Shown here: positions 36,134 to 45,773 of the stretch, piece after piece
Position numbering within the stretch: position 1 is the first letter of the stretch
Layout of the letters: every line of letters begins with the position of its first letter
Source of the DNA: Ruaniaceae bacterium KH17
GTDB taxonomy: Bacteria; Actinomycetota; Actinomycetes; Actinomycetales; Actinomycetaceae
Reading direction: 5' to 3'
NCBI GenBank assembly: GCA_900199505.1
Contig: FZQV01000011.1
Coordinates: forward strand, 1-64,000
DNA: 64,000 bases
Translations under genes and position numbers: made by a program
The notes under the pieces: model-generated
What the model saw: the letters and a program-made list of their open reading frames with translations, nothing else
What the model was told of the DNA's origin: nothing
The model's database searches: none

Positions 36134-37117
36134 GTGTTCCTGTTCGAATCCATCCCCTGGTACTCATGGGTGATGTGGCTGGTGGTCCTCGCCGCCCTGA
36201 TCGGCCTCAACGAGGTCACGCGCCGCTGGAAGTGGGCGGGCCTCACGATCTTCGTGGCACTGCCAATCATCCTGACGATCTTCGTATGGCCGACGACGGC
36301 CGGCGAAGGTTCCTCGACCGGCACCTGGTTCCACTGGGTCAAGGTGTACTCGGCCCTCGCGGGCGTGCTCGGCTTCATGGCGATCCGCTACATTCCGCGC
36401 CTGCAGAAGAACAAGTGGGCGCTCCTCTTCCCGCCAGCGATCCTCGCAATCAACATCATAGAGGCCGTGATCCGCGACTTCCAGGTGGGCGCCATGGGCG
36501 CAACCGGTGAGGTGATCGACGGCGTCGTGATGGTCTCCGGTTCCTGGAACTACATGAACGGCATCGCCGGCATCATCAACGCGATCACGATCTGCGGCTG
36601 GATGGGAATCGTGATCTCGCGCGACTCCTCCAAGGACATGATCTGGCCGGACATGCTCTGGTTCTGGATCATCGCGTACGACATCTGGAACTTCGCATAC
36701 GTGTACAACGCGGTGGGCGATCACTCGTTCTACGCCGGCGCCGCGCTCCTGATTTCGTGCACGATCCCCGCGTTCCTCATCAAGAAGGGCGCCTGGCTGC
36801 AGCATCGCGCATCGACTCTCGCACTGTGGATGATGTTCACCATGTCCGTTCCCGCGTTCGTCTCGACCTCGCAGTTCGCCGTGGCGTCCTCGCACAAGCC
36901 CGCCGCCCTGTTCACGGTCTCGCTGCTCTCGCTCGTGATCAACATCGCGGTCCTCGTGTACCAGGCGCGCACGATCATCGTGCGCAAGCGCAACCCGCTG
37001 AAGCAGGAGCTGTACACGCACCTGCCGAAGTACCGCGAGGCGCTCGAGGCCGCTGGCTACACCGACGGCGTCTCCTCGGCGCACGCTGACGGCGCCCAGC
37101 CCGTCGCGGTCAGCTAA
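36134..37117 (+). CDS. DUF5692-like multi-helix membrane protein
   Basis: A 327-residue membrane protein with eight or nine hydrophobic helices. The opening FLFESIPWYSWVMWLVVLAA and the internal DMIWPDMLWFWIIAYDIWNFAYVYNAVGDHSFYAG resemble the DUF5692 family, whose function is unknown. Aromatic-rich helices and a conserved WNFAYVYN segment are notable. GTG at 36134 is preceded by AGGAAAGG. It is 5 bases downstream of the TetR regulator and ends in a terminator, so the pair is a closed two-gene unit, perhaps a regulated efflux or resistance protein. That role is inference. Confidence 0.68.
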   Translation: MFLFESIPWYSWVMWLVVLAALIGLNEVTRRWKWAGLTIFVALPIILTIFVWPTTAGEGSSTGTWFHWVKVYSALAGVLGFMAIRYIPRLQKNKWALLFPPAILAINIIEAVIRDFQVGAMGATGEVIDGVVMVSGSWNYMNGIAGIINAITICGWMGIVISRDSSKDMIWPDMLWFWIIAYDIWNFAYVYNAVGDHSFYAGAALLISCTIPAFLIKKGAWLQHRASTLALWMMFTMSVPAFVSTSQFAVASSHKPAALFTVSLLSLVINIAVLVYQARTIIVRKRNPLKQELYTHLPKYREALEAAGYTDGVSSAHADGAQPVAVS

Positions 37118-37130
37118 GCCCGCATAGCAT

Positions 37131-37164
37131 GAGGCCCGCGCTGCAGATACGCAGTGCGGGCCTC
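37131..37164 (+). terminator. Terminator after the DUF5692-like gene
   Basis: GAGGCCCGC (37131-37139) pairs with GCGGGCCTC (37156-37164); the inner bases GCTGC/GCAG extend the stem. Confidence 0.78.
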
Positions 37165-37175
37165 GTGCCTTCCTC

Positions 37176-37249
37176 GACTTGTGCTGCTCATCCCAGATCT
37201 CACCCTATGTGGGCGCTCACATGTGGGATGACGCGCAGCACACGTTTGG
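37176..37249. repeat. R1 palindromic repeat, copy 3
   Basis: GACTTGTGCTGCTCATCCCA and GGGATGACGCGCAGCACACG pair imperfectly. The left arm is identical to copy 2 over 20 bases, but the right arm has drifted. Confidence 0.78.
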
Positions 37250-37265
37250 AAAGGGGCTGGGTGCG

Positions 37266-37835
37266 CTACCTCTCGACGGCGTAGGTGACGCGCACGCCGC
37301 CCTTCTTGGTCACAGTGGTACCCATCACGCGGAGGTTGACAACTTTCCCGATCGCTCCGAACAGCGATATCCCGCCACCGAGGATCACGGGCTTAATCTG
37401 CACCGTGATCGTGTCGATGTAACCCTTCTTGAGGAACCCCTGGATGTTGCGTCCGCCGTCCACGTGCACGGAGGTCACGCCAAGCGCGTTCAGCTTCTCC
37501 ATGGCGTCGTCCGGCGTGCGGAAGACTCCGCTGATCCGTGGATCGCCGGGAGGGAAGGTGCGGCTGGCGATGTACACAGGGGTGTCGCCGAACGGCCACC
37601 GCTTCGCCGCATCGAGCCGCTCATAGGAGAGCCGCCCCAACATGACCACATCGAGACCTTCCGAGAATGTCGCCTTGTTCAGCGCCGGCGGATCTCCCGC
37701 GACACTCGCATGATCCAACCCCTCGGGAAGACGGTTCGGCCACAGCGCATCACCGCTTGAATCGGCGATGTAGCCGTCGAGGCTCATGGTCGTATAGACG
37801 TGCCCTTGCCAGGTGCGTTGCTGCTCGGTACCCAT
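37266..37835 (-). CDS. Dihydrofolate reductase-like (RibD C-terminal) protein
   Basis: A 189-residue member of the DHFR/RibD C-terminal superfamily: GHVYTTMSLDGYIADSSGD, VVMLGRLSYERL, PVYIASRTFPP and VHVDGGRNIQGFLKKGYIDTITVQIKPVILGGGISLFG follow the YyaP/YwjB-type pattern. It probably reduces a pterin or pyrimidine-like substrate with NADPH; the true substrate is unknown. TAGGCT lies five bases before the ATG at 37835 with GGAG between. Confidence 0.82.
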   Translation of the reverse strand: MGTEQQRTWQGHVYTTMSLDGYIADSSGDALWPNRLPEGLDHASVAGDPPALNKATFSEGLDVVMLGRLSYERLDAAKRWPFGDTPVYIASRTFPPGDPRISGVFRTPDDAMEKLNALGVTSVHVDGGRNIQGFLKKGYIDTITVQIKPVILGGGISLFGAIGKVVNLRVMGTTVTKKGGVRVTYAVER

Positions 37836-37878
37836 ACTCCAGCCTATCGAATCGGGACACCCGCGGAGCGAGAATTCT

Positions 37879-37963
37879 CGTTGGTTGAGCGAAACGAGCG
37901 AAGCGAGTGACGTCGAAACCATGGCGCGCGATGGTTTCGACGTCGGCTCCGCTCAATCAACGG
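37879..37963. repeat. R6 palindromic repeat, full copy
   Basis: CGTTGGTTGAGCG at the left end pairs with CGCTCAATCAACG at the right end, and GTCGAAACCAT pairs with ATGGTTTCGAC inside. Related copies: 24841-24883 (half), 55579-55665 (inside a gene), 57500-57592 and 48822-48856 (decayed). Confidence 0.85.
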
Positions 37964-37968
37964 TACGT

Positions 37969-38862
37969 TCAGTTGATCTCGGCCTTGCCGCGCTTCCAGT
38001 AGCCCATGAACGCGATCGCGCGGCGGTCCATGCCGAGGTCCCGCACGAGGTGCCGCCGCAGCCCTGTAATCACACCGGATTCCCCCGCGAGCCACGCGAA
38101 GCGGAAACTATGCCCGACGGCGTCGGGCACCTCCCAGAGCATCTCCTCGCCTTCGGGCACGGCCTCGGCCGGGCGCTGCGGCACGATCTCCCGCGCTCCC
38201 CACTCCCGCACTGCGGCATCCAGCGCGGCGCCGTGCTCGCGTTCGCCACGCACGAGCCAATTCACCGAAACTGCGGAGCGAGACCTGATGTCCGCGATGT
38301 CCGCCGCATCGGGAACTTCGAGATATGCAGAGCCGGTGAAACTCTCATCCAACGTCTCGAGGATCGCGCCGATCGCGGGCACGGCGGTCTCGTCCCCGGC
38401 GAGCAGAACGGAGCGCGCTTCGCCCGGGCGCCACTCGATGCCGCCGCCGTTCACGGTGGAGCGGGAGTCGGGCCCGATCACCACAAGCTCGTCCCCCACC
38501 GCGGCCGTGGTCGCCCAGGCCGATGCCGGCCCTTCGGTCCCGTGTAGCACGAAGTCGAGATCGATCTCCGCGGCCTCGGGCCGGATCGCCCGCACGGTGT
38601 AGGTGCGCATCGGGTTCCGCTCCTCCGGGGGAAGCATCCGCCACGCCGGGTACCACTCGGACATCGGCAGCTCGAAGAGGCTCTCGTCCGGCCGACCGGC
38701 GGTGGGCGTGGGCACTAGAATCTTGATCCGCTGGTCGAGGCCGCCGGTCCCAAAGTGCACCAGGTCCGGGGCGGAGAGGGTCATCCGCGTGAAGTGCGGC
38801 GAGAGCGCCTCGATCCGCGATACTCGTGTCCGATACGCCCGGCTGGGTGGGTACTCGGTCAT
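37969..38862 (-). CDS. Siderophore-interacting FAD-binding reductase
   Basis: A 297-residue SIP-family protein (FAD_binding_9 plus SIP domain, ViuB/YqjH-like). RTYTVRAI matches the RxYTxR flavin-binding motif, DFVLHGTEGPASAWA is the second flavin segment, and GDETAVPAIGAIL and WLAGESGVI the nucleotide-binding part. These enzymes reduce ferric siderophores to release iron in the cytosol. The ATG overlaps the stop of the ATPase gene (ATGA), making it the last gene of the siderophore operon. Confidence 0.93.
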   Translation of the reverse strand: MTEYPPSRAYRTRVSRIEALSPHFTRMTLSAPDLVHFGTGGLDQRIKILVPTPTAGRPDESLFELPMSEWYPAWRMLPPEERNPMRTYTVRAIRPEAAEIDLDFVLHGTEGPASAWATTAAVGDELVVIGPDSRSTVNGGGIEWRPGEARSVLLAGDETAVPAIGAILETLDESFTGSAYLEVPDAADIADIRSRSAVSVNWLVRGEREHGAALDAAVREWGAREIVPQRPAEAVPEGEEMLWEVPDAVGHSFRFAWLAGESGVITGLRRHLVRDLGMDRRAIAFMGYWKRGKAEIN

Positions 38863-39671
38863 GCACTCGCCCCATTGACCCGGTGCCGCCCAAGCGGCAG
38901 CATCAGCGGCCGCCCGCAGGTGGGATCGGTAATGATCGTGCTCTCCAGCCCGAACACCTCGCGCACGGTCCGCACGGTGAGTACCTCGTCCGGCTCCCCC
39001 GCGATCAGCACATTGCCCTCCGCGATCGCCACGAGATGATCGGCGTAGCGCGCCGCCATGTTGAGATCGTGCAGCACCATCACGATCGTGGTGCCGCGGG
39101 ACTCGTTCAAGTCCACCAGGAGATCGAGCACCTCCACTTGGTGCGACACGTCGAGGAAGGTGGTGGGCTCGTCGAGCAGGAGGAGATCGGTCTGCTGCGC
39201 CAGCACCATCGCGATCCACACGCGCTGCCGCTGCCCGCCGGAGAGTTCATCGATCGCCCGCTCGGCCAGGTCCACGGTGTTGGTGGCTTCGAGCGCGGCG
39301 GCCACGGCGTCGCCGTCGGTGGAGGACCACCGAGAGAAGATGCCCTGGTGTGGGTGCCGGCCGCGGCCCACGAGATCCGCCACCGTGATTCCCTCTGGCG
39401 CGATCGGCGATTGCGGCAGTAAGCCCAGCGTGCGGGCGAGTTCCTTGGCGGGCATCGAATGGACCGAGGCGCCGTCCAGAATTACCTGACCGCCGCGCGG
39501 AGCGAGCAGGCGAGACATCGAACGCAGGAGCGTGGATTTGCCACAGGCGTTCGCGCCCACGATCGCGGTGATCTTGCCCGGCGGAACCGGCAGGTTGAGG
39601 CCCGTGATCACCTCACGCTCGCCATAGCCGAGGTACAGCTCTTCCGCCGCCAGGCGGTGTGCAGTGGTCAT
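38859..39671 (-). CDS. fepC: Iron-siderophore ABC transporter, ATPase
   Basis: A 270-residue ABC ATPase of the FepC/FecE family. Walker A is GANACGKST, the signature LSGGQRQRVWIAM, Walker B LLLLDEPTTFLD, and VLHDLNMAARYAD the H-loop segment. It powers uptake of ferric siderophore through the two permeases encoded just upstream. ATGA overlaps occur at both ends of the gene. Confidence 0.93.
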   Translation of the reverse strand: MTTAHRLAAEELYLGYGEREVITGLNLPVPPGKITAIVGANACGKSTLLRSMSRLLAPRGGQVILDGASVHSMPAKELARTLGLLPQSPIAPEGITVADLVGRGRHPHQGIFSRWSSTDGDAVAAALEATNTVDLAERAIDELSGGQRQRVWIAMVLAQQTDLLLLDEPTTFLDVSHQVEVLDLLVDLNESRGTTIVMVLHDLNMAARYADHLVAIAEGNVLIAGEPDEVLTVRTVREVFGLESTIITDPTCGRPLMLPLGRHRVNGASA

Positions 39672-40696
39672 AGTGATTCTCCCGCGCGATTGGTTCTAAC
39701 GATGAGGTAGACGAGGTAGGGCGCGCCAAGCACACCCGTGACGATGCCCACGGGGAAGCGCGTGCCGAGGAGCCACTGACCGATGAAATCGGCGGCGGTC
39801 ACGAGCAGCGCACCCACGAGCGCGGCGGGGATCAAGAGCGAGCCGTTCGGGCCCACGATCCGCGCGGCGATTGGCCCCGAGAGGAAGGCGACGAATGCGA
39901 TCGGCCCGGCCGCCGCAGTACCGAAGGCGATTAGCCCGACGGCGGTCACGATCAGGATGATCCGGGTCCGCTCCACGCGCACGCCGAGGGCCGATGCCGT
40001 GTCGTCCCCCAGGCGCATCGCCCCTAGGTTGCGGGTCTGCGCCAGCAGGATCGGCGCGAGCACCAGGAACGCGATACCCACGGTCCGCACGTCCGCGTAG
40101 TTCGTGCCGTTGAGCGAGCCGGAGAGCCAGCGCATCGCGAGTTGCAAGTCCCACTCCCCTGCGCGCGAGAGCAGGTACGAGGTGACCGAATCGAGCATCG
40201 CCGAGATGCCGATCCCGATCAGGATCAGCCGCGTGCCGGCGACCCCCTGCCGGTACGAGAGTACGTAAACCAGGAGGCCGACGGCGAGCCCCGCGGTCAC
40301 CGCAAACATCGACACCTGCGCGCTGCTCAGCTTCAGCACGATGATCGCGAACGCCGCAGCAGCGCCCGCCCCGGCGGTGATCCCGATGATGTCCGGGCTC
40401 GCCAACGGGTTGCGCAGCATGGTCTGGAATGTGACGCCAGCGAGGCCGAAACTCAGCCCCACCGTCACGGCCACGATCGCCCGCGGAATCCGCAGCGTGC
40501 CCACCGTGAACGAGGCGCCGGGGACGTCCTGACCGAGGATCACGCGCCACACCTCCATGGGCGTGTACACGGTGTGTCCGTACATCAGCGAGCCCGCGAA
40601 ACAGATCGCGATCAGCACCACGAGGACGCTGATGATGATGCGGCGGCGGCGCGACCGCTGGGCCCGCCCGCGCGCAACGAGTTCTGCGGTGGTCAC
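39668..40696 (-). CDS. fepG: Iron-siderophore ABC transporter, permease
   Basis: A 342-residue FecCD-family permease with nine or ten hydrophobic helices. Family stretches are RIPRAIVAVTVGLSFGLAGVTFQTMLRNPLASPDIIGI and GPIAFVAFLSGPIAARIVG, and the cytoplasmic coupling region lies between. It starts with GTG overlapping the stop of the first permease gene (GTGA). Confidence 0.92.
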   Translation of the reverse strand: MTTAELVARGRAQRSRRRRIIISVLVVLIAICFAGSLMYGHTVYTPMEVWRVILGQDVPGASFTVGTLRIPRAIVAVTVGLSFGLAGVTFQTMLRNPLASPDIIGITAGAGAAAAFAIIVLKLSSAQVSMFAVTAGLAVGLLVYVLSYRQGVAGTRLILIGIGISAMLDSVTSYLLSRAGEWDLQLAMRWLSGSLNGTNYADVRTVGIAFLVLAPILLAQTRNLGAMRLGDDTASALGVRVERTRIILIVTAVGLIAFGTAAAGPIAFVAFLSGPIAARIVGPNGSLLIPAALVGALLVTAADFIGQWLLGTRFPVGIVTGVLGAPYLVYLIVRTNRAGESL

Positions 40697-41730
40697 AGTT
40701 CGCGCACCTTCTGCCGGCGCACGATCCAGATGAAGAACGGCGCTCCCACGAGGGCGGTGATGATGCCCACGTCGATCTCATTGGGCCGCGCCACCAGCCG
40801 CCCGACGACGTCGGCGGCAGTCAGCAGGATCGCTCCGCCCACCATGGAGAACGGCAGCAGCCAGCGGTGGTCCACGCCGATCAGCATTCGGCAGACGTGT
40901 GGAACGACCAGGCCCACGAATCCGATCGGGCCCGCGATCGCCGTCGCCGCCCCACAGAGCACTACCGCGCCGAACGCCGCGACCCCCCGCGCCAGGGCCA
41001 CCCGCTCGCCGAGCCCGGCGGCGAGCTCATCGCCGAGAGCGAGCGAGTTGAGGGAACGGGCGGAGAATACCGAGATCACGAAGCCCACGACCAGGAACGG
41101 CAGCACCTGCCGGATTGCCTCGAACGAGCCGCCGCCCACGCCGCCGATCTGCCAGGAGCGCAGCACGCTCGCGATGTCGTTGCGGCCGAGGATCAGGGCG
41201 CTTACGAAGGAGCTCAGCGCCACGGAGGTGGCGGCTCCTGCGAGCGCGAGCTTGAGTGGCGTGGCTCCGCCGCGGCCCATCGAGCCGACGGCGTAGACGA
41301 ACACCGCCGTGATCATGGCGCCCACGATCGCGGTCCAAATGTAGGCGGTGTAGCTCCACATGCCGAACACGGCGATGCCAATCGAAACCGCGAGCGCCGC
41401 GCCGGTGTTCACGCCCAGGATGCCGGGATCGGCGAGCGGGTTGCGGGTGACGCCTTGCATCACGGCCCCAGAGAGGCCGAGCGCGGCGCCCACGAGAATC
41501 GCGAGGAAGGTGCGCGGGATGCGTTTCGTGACGGCGGCCTCGCCGAAAGTCTCCGCCGAGCCGTTCAGCGCCGCCCAGATCTCCGCCCAGGTGACGCCGC
41601 GCGCACCGAGCGTGATCGAGGCGATCCCGACGGCGATCAGCACGCCGAGCAGGAGAAGTAGCCAACTGGCGCGAACGCCTAACGGGCGCCGCGTTGTCAC
41701 GGCGCCCGTCACTGCGAGTTCGCTAGTCAC
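40693..41730 (-). CDS. fepD: Iron-siderophore ABC transporter, permease
   Basis: A 345-residue FecCD-family permease. RIPRTFLAILVGAALGLSGAVMQGVTRNPLADPGILGVN and AGPIGFVGLVVPHVCRMLIG are the classic FepD/BtuC motifs. It starts with GTG 8 bases after the binding-protein stop codon. With FepG it forms the membrane channel of the importer. Confidence 0.93.
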   Translation of the reverse strand: MTSELAVTGAVTTRRPLGVRASWLLLLLGVLIAVGIASITLGARGVTWAEIWAALNGSAETFGEAAVTKRIPRTFLAILVGAALGLSGAVMQGVTRNPLADPGILGVNTGAALAVSIGIAVFGMWSYTAYIWTAIVGAMITAVFVYAVGSMGRGGATPLKLALAGAATSVALSSFVSALILGRNDIASVLRSWQIGGVGGGSFEAIRQVLPFLVVGFVISVFSARSLNSLALGDELAAGLGERVALARGVAAFGAVVLCGAATAIAGPIGFVGLVVPHVCRMLIGVDHRWLLPFSMVGGAILLTAADVVGRLVARPNEIDVGIITALVGAPFFIWIVRRQKVREL

Positions 41731-41738
41731 TGGTGCGA

Positions 41739-42824
41739 CTACTGCGCCTTCTCGGCGGCGGCAACGAGCTGGTCCACGTACCAGTCGATCAGGTACGGCA
41801 GCTGCAGCGGCGTGGGGTTGGACGCTGTGGCCTCGGCGCTCGAACCGTCGAGGAGTACCACGGCGCCGTTGGCGATCGCGGGCATCAGGCCGATCAGCGG
41901 ATCCGCCTTGAGCTCATCGATCATGGCCTGGTCGCCGTAGGTGACGATCACGTCCACGTCGTTGAAGGTGTCCGCGTTCTCGGCAGCGATCGAACCGGCA
42001 TAGGGGTTCGCGGCATCCGCCTCGTATGCGGCGATGCTCGCCGGGGTCAGCATGGTGAGGTCGGAGAAGTACTGCACGCGGGTGTCCGCGGTGGTGTAGA
42101 ACTTCACGGTGCTGAGGTCAGCGAGGTCCACGTGGGTGAGGAACATGGCCGAGGTCTCGGCAAGGATCGGGTTCGCGGCGGCCTTCTCGGCGATGAGGGC
42201 ATCGAGCTCCTCGATCAGTGCGTCACCTTCAGCGGCCATGCCCATGCCGGCCGAGTTGAAGCGGATCATGTCGCGCCACGAGGTGGTCCACGGCGTCTCC
42301 GGGTAGGCGACGACGGGTGCGATCTGCTCCAGTGTGTCGTAGTCCTCCTGGGTGAGGCCCGAGTATGCCGCCAGGATCACGTCCGGGTTGGTGTCCGCCA
42401 CGGCCTCGAAGTCGATGCCGTCGGATTCGTCGAACAGCACCGGCGTCTCCGCGCCAAGCTCCTCCAGCTTGTCCGTGACCCAGGGAAGGAGGCCATCGCC
42501 GTCGGGGTCCGCGAAGTTCGCGGCCGCCATGCCCACCGGCACCACGCCGAGGGACAGCGGAACCTCGTGGTTCGCCCAGTTCACGGTGGCCACGCGCTCG
42601 GGCTTCTCGGTGAGGACGGTGGTGCCGAGCGCGTGCTCAATCGTGATCGGGTACTGGGAGTCCGCGGCTTCCGTGGTGGGTGCTTCGGTCTCTTCGGCAG
42701 ACTCGGTGGTGGGGTCCGCGGCCGACGTCGTCGGGTCGGTGTCGGCAGAGCCGGTTCCGCAGGCGGAGACTGAGAGGGCTAGGGCGGCCGCCGCCACGAT
42801 GGCAGCGAGGCGAGGTGTGCGCAT
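41739..42824 (-). CDS. fepB: Iron-siderophore ABC transporter, substrate-binding lipoprotein
   Basis: A 361-residue lipoprotein. The signal peptide ends SVSAC with the lipidated cysteine at residue 22, followed by a Thr/Glu/Ala-rich linker and a FepB/FhuD-type binding domain (ITIEHALGTTVLTEKPERVATV, PDVILAAYSGLTQEDYDTLEQIAPVVAYP). It captures ferric siderophore outside the membrane. ATG at 42824 is preferred over the GTG three codons earlier because AGAGAGTG then has normal spacing. It heads a five-gene operon behind an iron box. Confidence 0.93.
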   Translation of the reverse strand: MRTPRLAAIVAAAALALSVSACGTGSADTDPTTSAADPTTESAEETEAPTTEAADSQYPITIEHALGTTVLTEKPERVATVNWANHEVPLSLGVVPVGMAAANFADPDGDGLLPWVTDKLEELGAETPVLFDESDGIDFEAVADTNPDVILAAYSGLTQEDYDTLEQIAPVVAYPETPWTTSWRDMIRFNSAGMGMAAEGDALIEELDALIAEKAAANPILAETSAMFLTHVDLADLSTVKFYTTADTRVQYFSDLTMLTPASIAAYEADAANPYAGSIAAENADTFNDVDVIVTYGDQAMIDELKADPLIGLMPAIANGAVVLLDGSSAEATASNPTPLQLPYLIDWYVDQLVAAAEKAQ

Positions 42825-42869
42825 GAGTGTCACTCTCTGGAGGAGGGTCAGGGGGCTGGCTCGCCGTGG

Positions 42870-42888
42870 TCAGGTGAGCCTTACCTTG
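42870..42888. promoter_or_regulatory. DtxR/IdeR iron box
   Basis: TCAGGTGAGCCTTACCTTG matches the DtxR/IdeR consensus TTAGGTTAGGCTAACCTAA at 13 of 19 positions, with both half-sites AGGTxAG and CTxACCT intact. It lies 46 bases before the binding-protein start, as expected for Fe2+-dependent repression of the siderophore operon. Confidence 0.8.
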
Positions 42889-42942
42889 TTGAACCCTAGA
42901 CCACCATTTAGCAACGATGCAATTGCGTATTTATCCCACCTT

Positions 42943-43043
42943 CGTCATCCTGTGCGAATTCGCCGGATCCAGGAACGTACGTTACGCCTTGCTGGCGGCC
43001 TGGATTCTGCGTCTCCGGTCTACGCCCTACGCGCAGAATGACG
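42943..43043. repeat. R5 palindromic repeat, copy 1
   Basis: CGTCATCCTGTGCG and CGCGCAGAATGACG form the outer arms; GGATCCAGG and CCTGGATTC the inner arms. Same layout as 56492-56636 and 58011-58109. It lies between the iron operon and the end of clpB. Confidence 0.8.
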
Positions 43044-43083
43044 GGAAGAGAGTGTGCCTCGGAATCGCGAGATGTGGCAGGCA

Positions 43084-45678
43084 TTACACCACCGTCAGGG
43101 CGAGGCCGGAGGTGGCCGGGTCGCCGTCGCCGAGGTCCACTCGGACCGTGGCGCCGTCGGCCACCTCGCCCGCGAGGATCATCCGCGCAAGCCGGTCACC
43201 GATCTCACGCTGCACGAGCCGGCGCAGCGGCCGCGCACCATACGCGGGGTCATATCCTTCGAACGCAAGCCACTGCCGGGCGCCGTCGGTCACGTCCAAC
43301 GAGATCTGACGATCCGCCAGGCGCGCCGCCATCGCGGCCACCTGCAACTCCACGATCTGCCCCAGGTCCTCAGTCGAGAGCGACTCGAACATGATCACAT
43401 CATCGAGCCGGTTCAGGAACTCGGGCTTGAACGCCTGCCGCACCACAGCCATCACCGCCTCCTGCTTCGCCTCATCGGAGAGCATCGGATCCACGAGGAA
43501 CTGCGAGCCGAGGTTCGAGGTGAGCACCAGGATCGTGTTGCGGAAGTCCACGGTGCGGCCCTGGCCATCGGTGAGTCGGCCGTCATCGAGCACCTGCAAG
43601 AGGATGTCGAAGACTTCGGGGTGCGCCTTCTCCACCTCGTCCAGCAGCACCACCGTGTACGGGCGGCGCCGAACGGCCTCGGTGAGCTGGCCGCCCTCCT
43701 CGTATCCCACGTATCCCGGGGGCGCGCCCACGAGCCGCGAGACGGAATGCTTCTCCGAGTACTCGGACATGTCGATGCGGACCATCGCGCGCTCATCGTC
43801 AAAGAGGAACTCCGCGAGTGCCTTCGCCAGCTCGGTCTTGCCAACGCCGGTGGGCCCCAGGAACATGAACGAACCTTGGGGGCGGTCCGGGTCGGAGACG
43901 CCCGCACGGGCGCGGCGCACAGCATCCGAGACGGAGCGCACGGCGGACTTCTGTCCGATCAAGCGCTTGCCGAGTTCGTCCTCCATCCGCAACAGCTTCT
44001 CGGTCTCGCCCTGGAGCAGCTTGCCAGTGGGGATCCCGGTCCAGGCGCTGACCACCTCGGCGATCTCGTCCGGGCCCACGCGGTCGGCGATCATCGGATC
44101 CTGATCGAGCACATCCTCGGCCTGCTCAGCCTCGGCGATCTCGCGCTCGATCGCGGGAATCTCGCCGTACTGGATGCGCCCGGCGGCGTCGAAATCGTAC
44201 TCGCGCTCGGCGCGCTGCATCGCAATTCGGGCCTCGTCAAGCTTCTTCTTCAGGTCACCCACGCGGTTGTGGCCGGCCTTCTCGGCCTCCCACCGCGCGT
44301 TCAGGGCGGCGAGCTCCTCGGACTTATCCGCGAGCTCGGCCTGGAGCTTGGCCAAGCGGTCCTTGGACTGCGCCTCATCCGACTCCTGGAGGTACGCCTT
44401 CTCCATCTCGAGCCGGTCCACCTGGCGGCGGAGCGTATCGATCTCAATCGGCGCGGAATCCAACTCCATGCGCAACCGGCTGGCCGCTTCGTCCATCAGG
44501 TCGATCGCCTTATCCGGCAACTGCCGAGCCGTGATGTAGCGGTTCGAGAGGGCCGCTGCTGCCACGAGGGCGCCGTCGGAAATGGCCACCCCATGATGCG
44601 CCTCGTACTTGGGGGCAATGCCGCGAAGGATTGCCACCGTGTCTTCGACGCTTGGCTCACCCACGAACACCTGTTGGAAGCGACGCTCCAGCGCCGGATC
44701 CTTCTCGATGTTCTCGCGGTACTCGTCCAACGTGGTGGCACCCACCATGCGCAGCTCGCCGCGGGCGAGCATGGGCTTGAGCATGTTGCCAGCATCCATG
44801 GAGCTATCGCCGCCGGCCCCCGCACCCACCACCGTGTGGAGCTCGTCGATAAAGGTGACCACCTCGCCATTCGAGTCGGTAATCTCCTGGAGCACAGCCT
44901 TCAGCCGTTCCTCGAACTCGCCGCGGTACTTCGCGCCAGCCACCATCGAGGGAAGATCGAGCGCGATCAGTCGCTTGTCTTTCAGCGACTCGGGGACATC
45001 TCCCGCCACGATTCGCTGGGCGAGGCCTTCGACCACGGCGGTCTTGCCCACGCCGGGCTCTCCGATCAGAACCGGGTTGTTCTTGGTGCGGCGCGAGAGC
45101 ACCTGGACCACACGCCGAATCTCGGCATCGCGGCCGATCACCGGATCGAGCTTGCCCTCACGCGCATCCGCGGTCATGTCGCGGCCATACTTCTCCAGCG
45201 CCTGGAACGTGCCCTCGGGGTCCGGGGAGGTGACGCGCTGCGAGCCGCGCACATTCGGCAGTGCGGCGGCGAGCTGGTCACGGCTCGCGCCGGCAGTGCG
45301 CAGGATGTCCCCCGCGCTCGAGGTTGAGGCGGCGAGGCCGAGCAGGAGGTGCTCGGTGGAGACGTAGTCGTCGCCGAGCGCGGAGGCTTCCTCCCCCGCC
45401 GACTGAATCACGGCGAGCGTCTGGCGGCTGGCCTGCGGTTGCGCGGTGGTTGCCCCACTTGCCCCCGGCAGGCGCGAGATTTCAGCGTTGGCCCGGGCAA
45501 CGACGTCGGCCGGATCCGCCCCCACAGCCTGCAGAAGCGCACTGGCCACGCCGCCATCTTGGGCCGCGAGCGCGGCGAGGAGGTGCACCGGCTCGAGCGA
45601 GGGGTTACCGCGCCTGGCGGCATTCTGCAGTGCGGCGGCCACCGCCTCCTGCGACTTGGTGGTGAGCTTGTCGGACAT
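43084..45678 (-). CDS. clpB: ATP-dependent disaggregase ClpB
   Basis: An 864-residue ClpB of normal length. The N-domain repeats come first (1-150), then AAA1 with Walker A GEPGVGKT and Walker [11 protein letters not shown], the coiled-coil middle domain (about 410-530; [24 protein letters not shown]), and AAA2 with [28 protein letters not shown] and a C-terminal NRLDDVIMF and [13 protein letters not shown]. With DnaK, DnaJ and GrpE it rescues aggregated proteins. GAAAGG precedes the ATG at 45678. A HAIR site upstream shows control by HspR. Confidence 0.97.
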   Translation of the reverse strand: MSDKLTTKSQEAVAAALQNAARRGNPSLEPVHLLAALAAQDGGVASALLQAVGADPADVVARANAEISRLPGASGATTAQPQASRQTLAVIQSAGEEASALGDDYVSTEHLLLGLAASTSSAGDILRTAGASRDQLAAALPNVRGSQRVTSPDPEGTFQALEKYGRDMTADAREGKLDPVIGRDAEIRRVVQVLSRRTKNNPVLIGEPGVGKTAVVEGLAQRIVAGDVPESLKDKRLIALDLPSMVAGAKYRGEFEERLKAVLQEITDSNGEVVTFIDELHTVVGAGAGGDSSMDAGNMLKPMLARGELRMVGATTLDEYRENIEKDPALERRFQQVFVGEPSVEDTVAILRGIAPKYEAHHGVAISDGALVAAAALSNRYITARQLPDKAIDLMDEAASRLRMELDSAPIEIDTLRRQVDRLEMEKAYLQESDEAQSKDRLAKLQAELADKSEELAALNARWEAEKAGHNRVGDLKKKLDEARIAMQRAEREYDFDAAGRIQYGEIPAIEREIAEAEQAEDVLDQDPMIADRVGPDEIAEVVSAWTGIPTGKLLQGETEKLLRMEDELGKRLIGQKSAVRSVSDAVRRARAGVSDPDRPQGSFMFLGPTGVGKTELAKALAEFLFDDERAMVRIDMSEYSEKHSVSRLVGAPPGYVGYEEGGQLTEAVRRRPYTVVLLDEVEKAHPEVFDILLQVLDDGRLTDGQGRTVDFRNTILVLTSNLGSQFLVDPMLSDEAKQEAVMAVVRQAFKPEFLNRLDDVIMFESLSTEDLGQIVELQVAAMAARLADRQISLDVTDGARQWLAFEGYDPAYGARPLRRLVQREIGDRLARMILAGEVADGATVRVDLGDGDPATSGLALTVV

Positions 45679-45738
45679 GGGTGCCTTTCGTTGTCTGTGT
45701 GCGCGGCTATTCCACGCATTCAGTACAACGAACGGAGA

Positions 45739-45759
45739 GTTGAGTCTATTCCGCTCAAC
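45739..45759. promoter_or_regulatory. HAIR operator of clpB
   Basis: GTTGAGT-N7-GCTCAAC matches the HspR operator CTTGAGT-N7-ACTCAAG. It is 61 bases before the clpB start. Two further sites precede dnaK. Confidence 0.85.
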
Positions 45760-45773
45760 TTCTAGATCTTGGG

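Noticed and set aside
43054-45327. Open frame of 757 codons opposite clpB
   Set aside because: Antisense shadow of clpB, kept open by its third-position bias; no domain visible.
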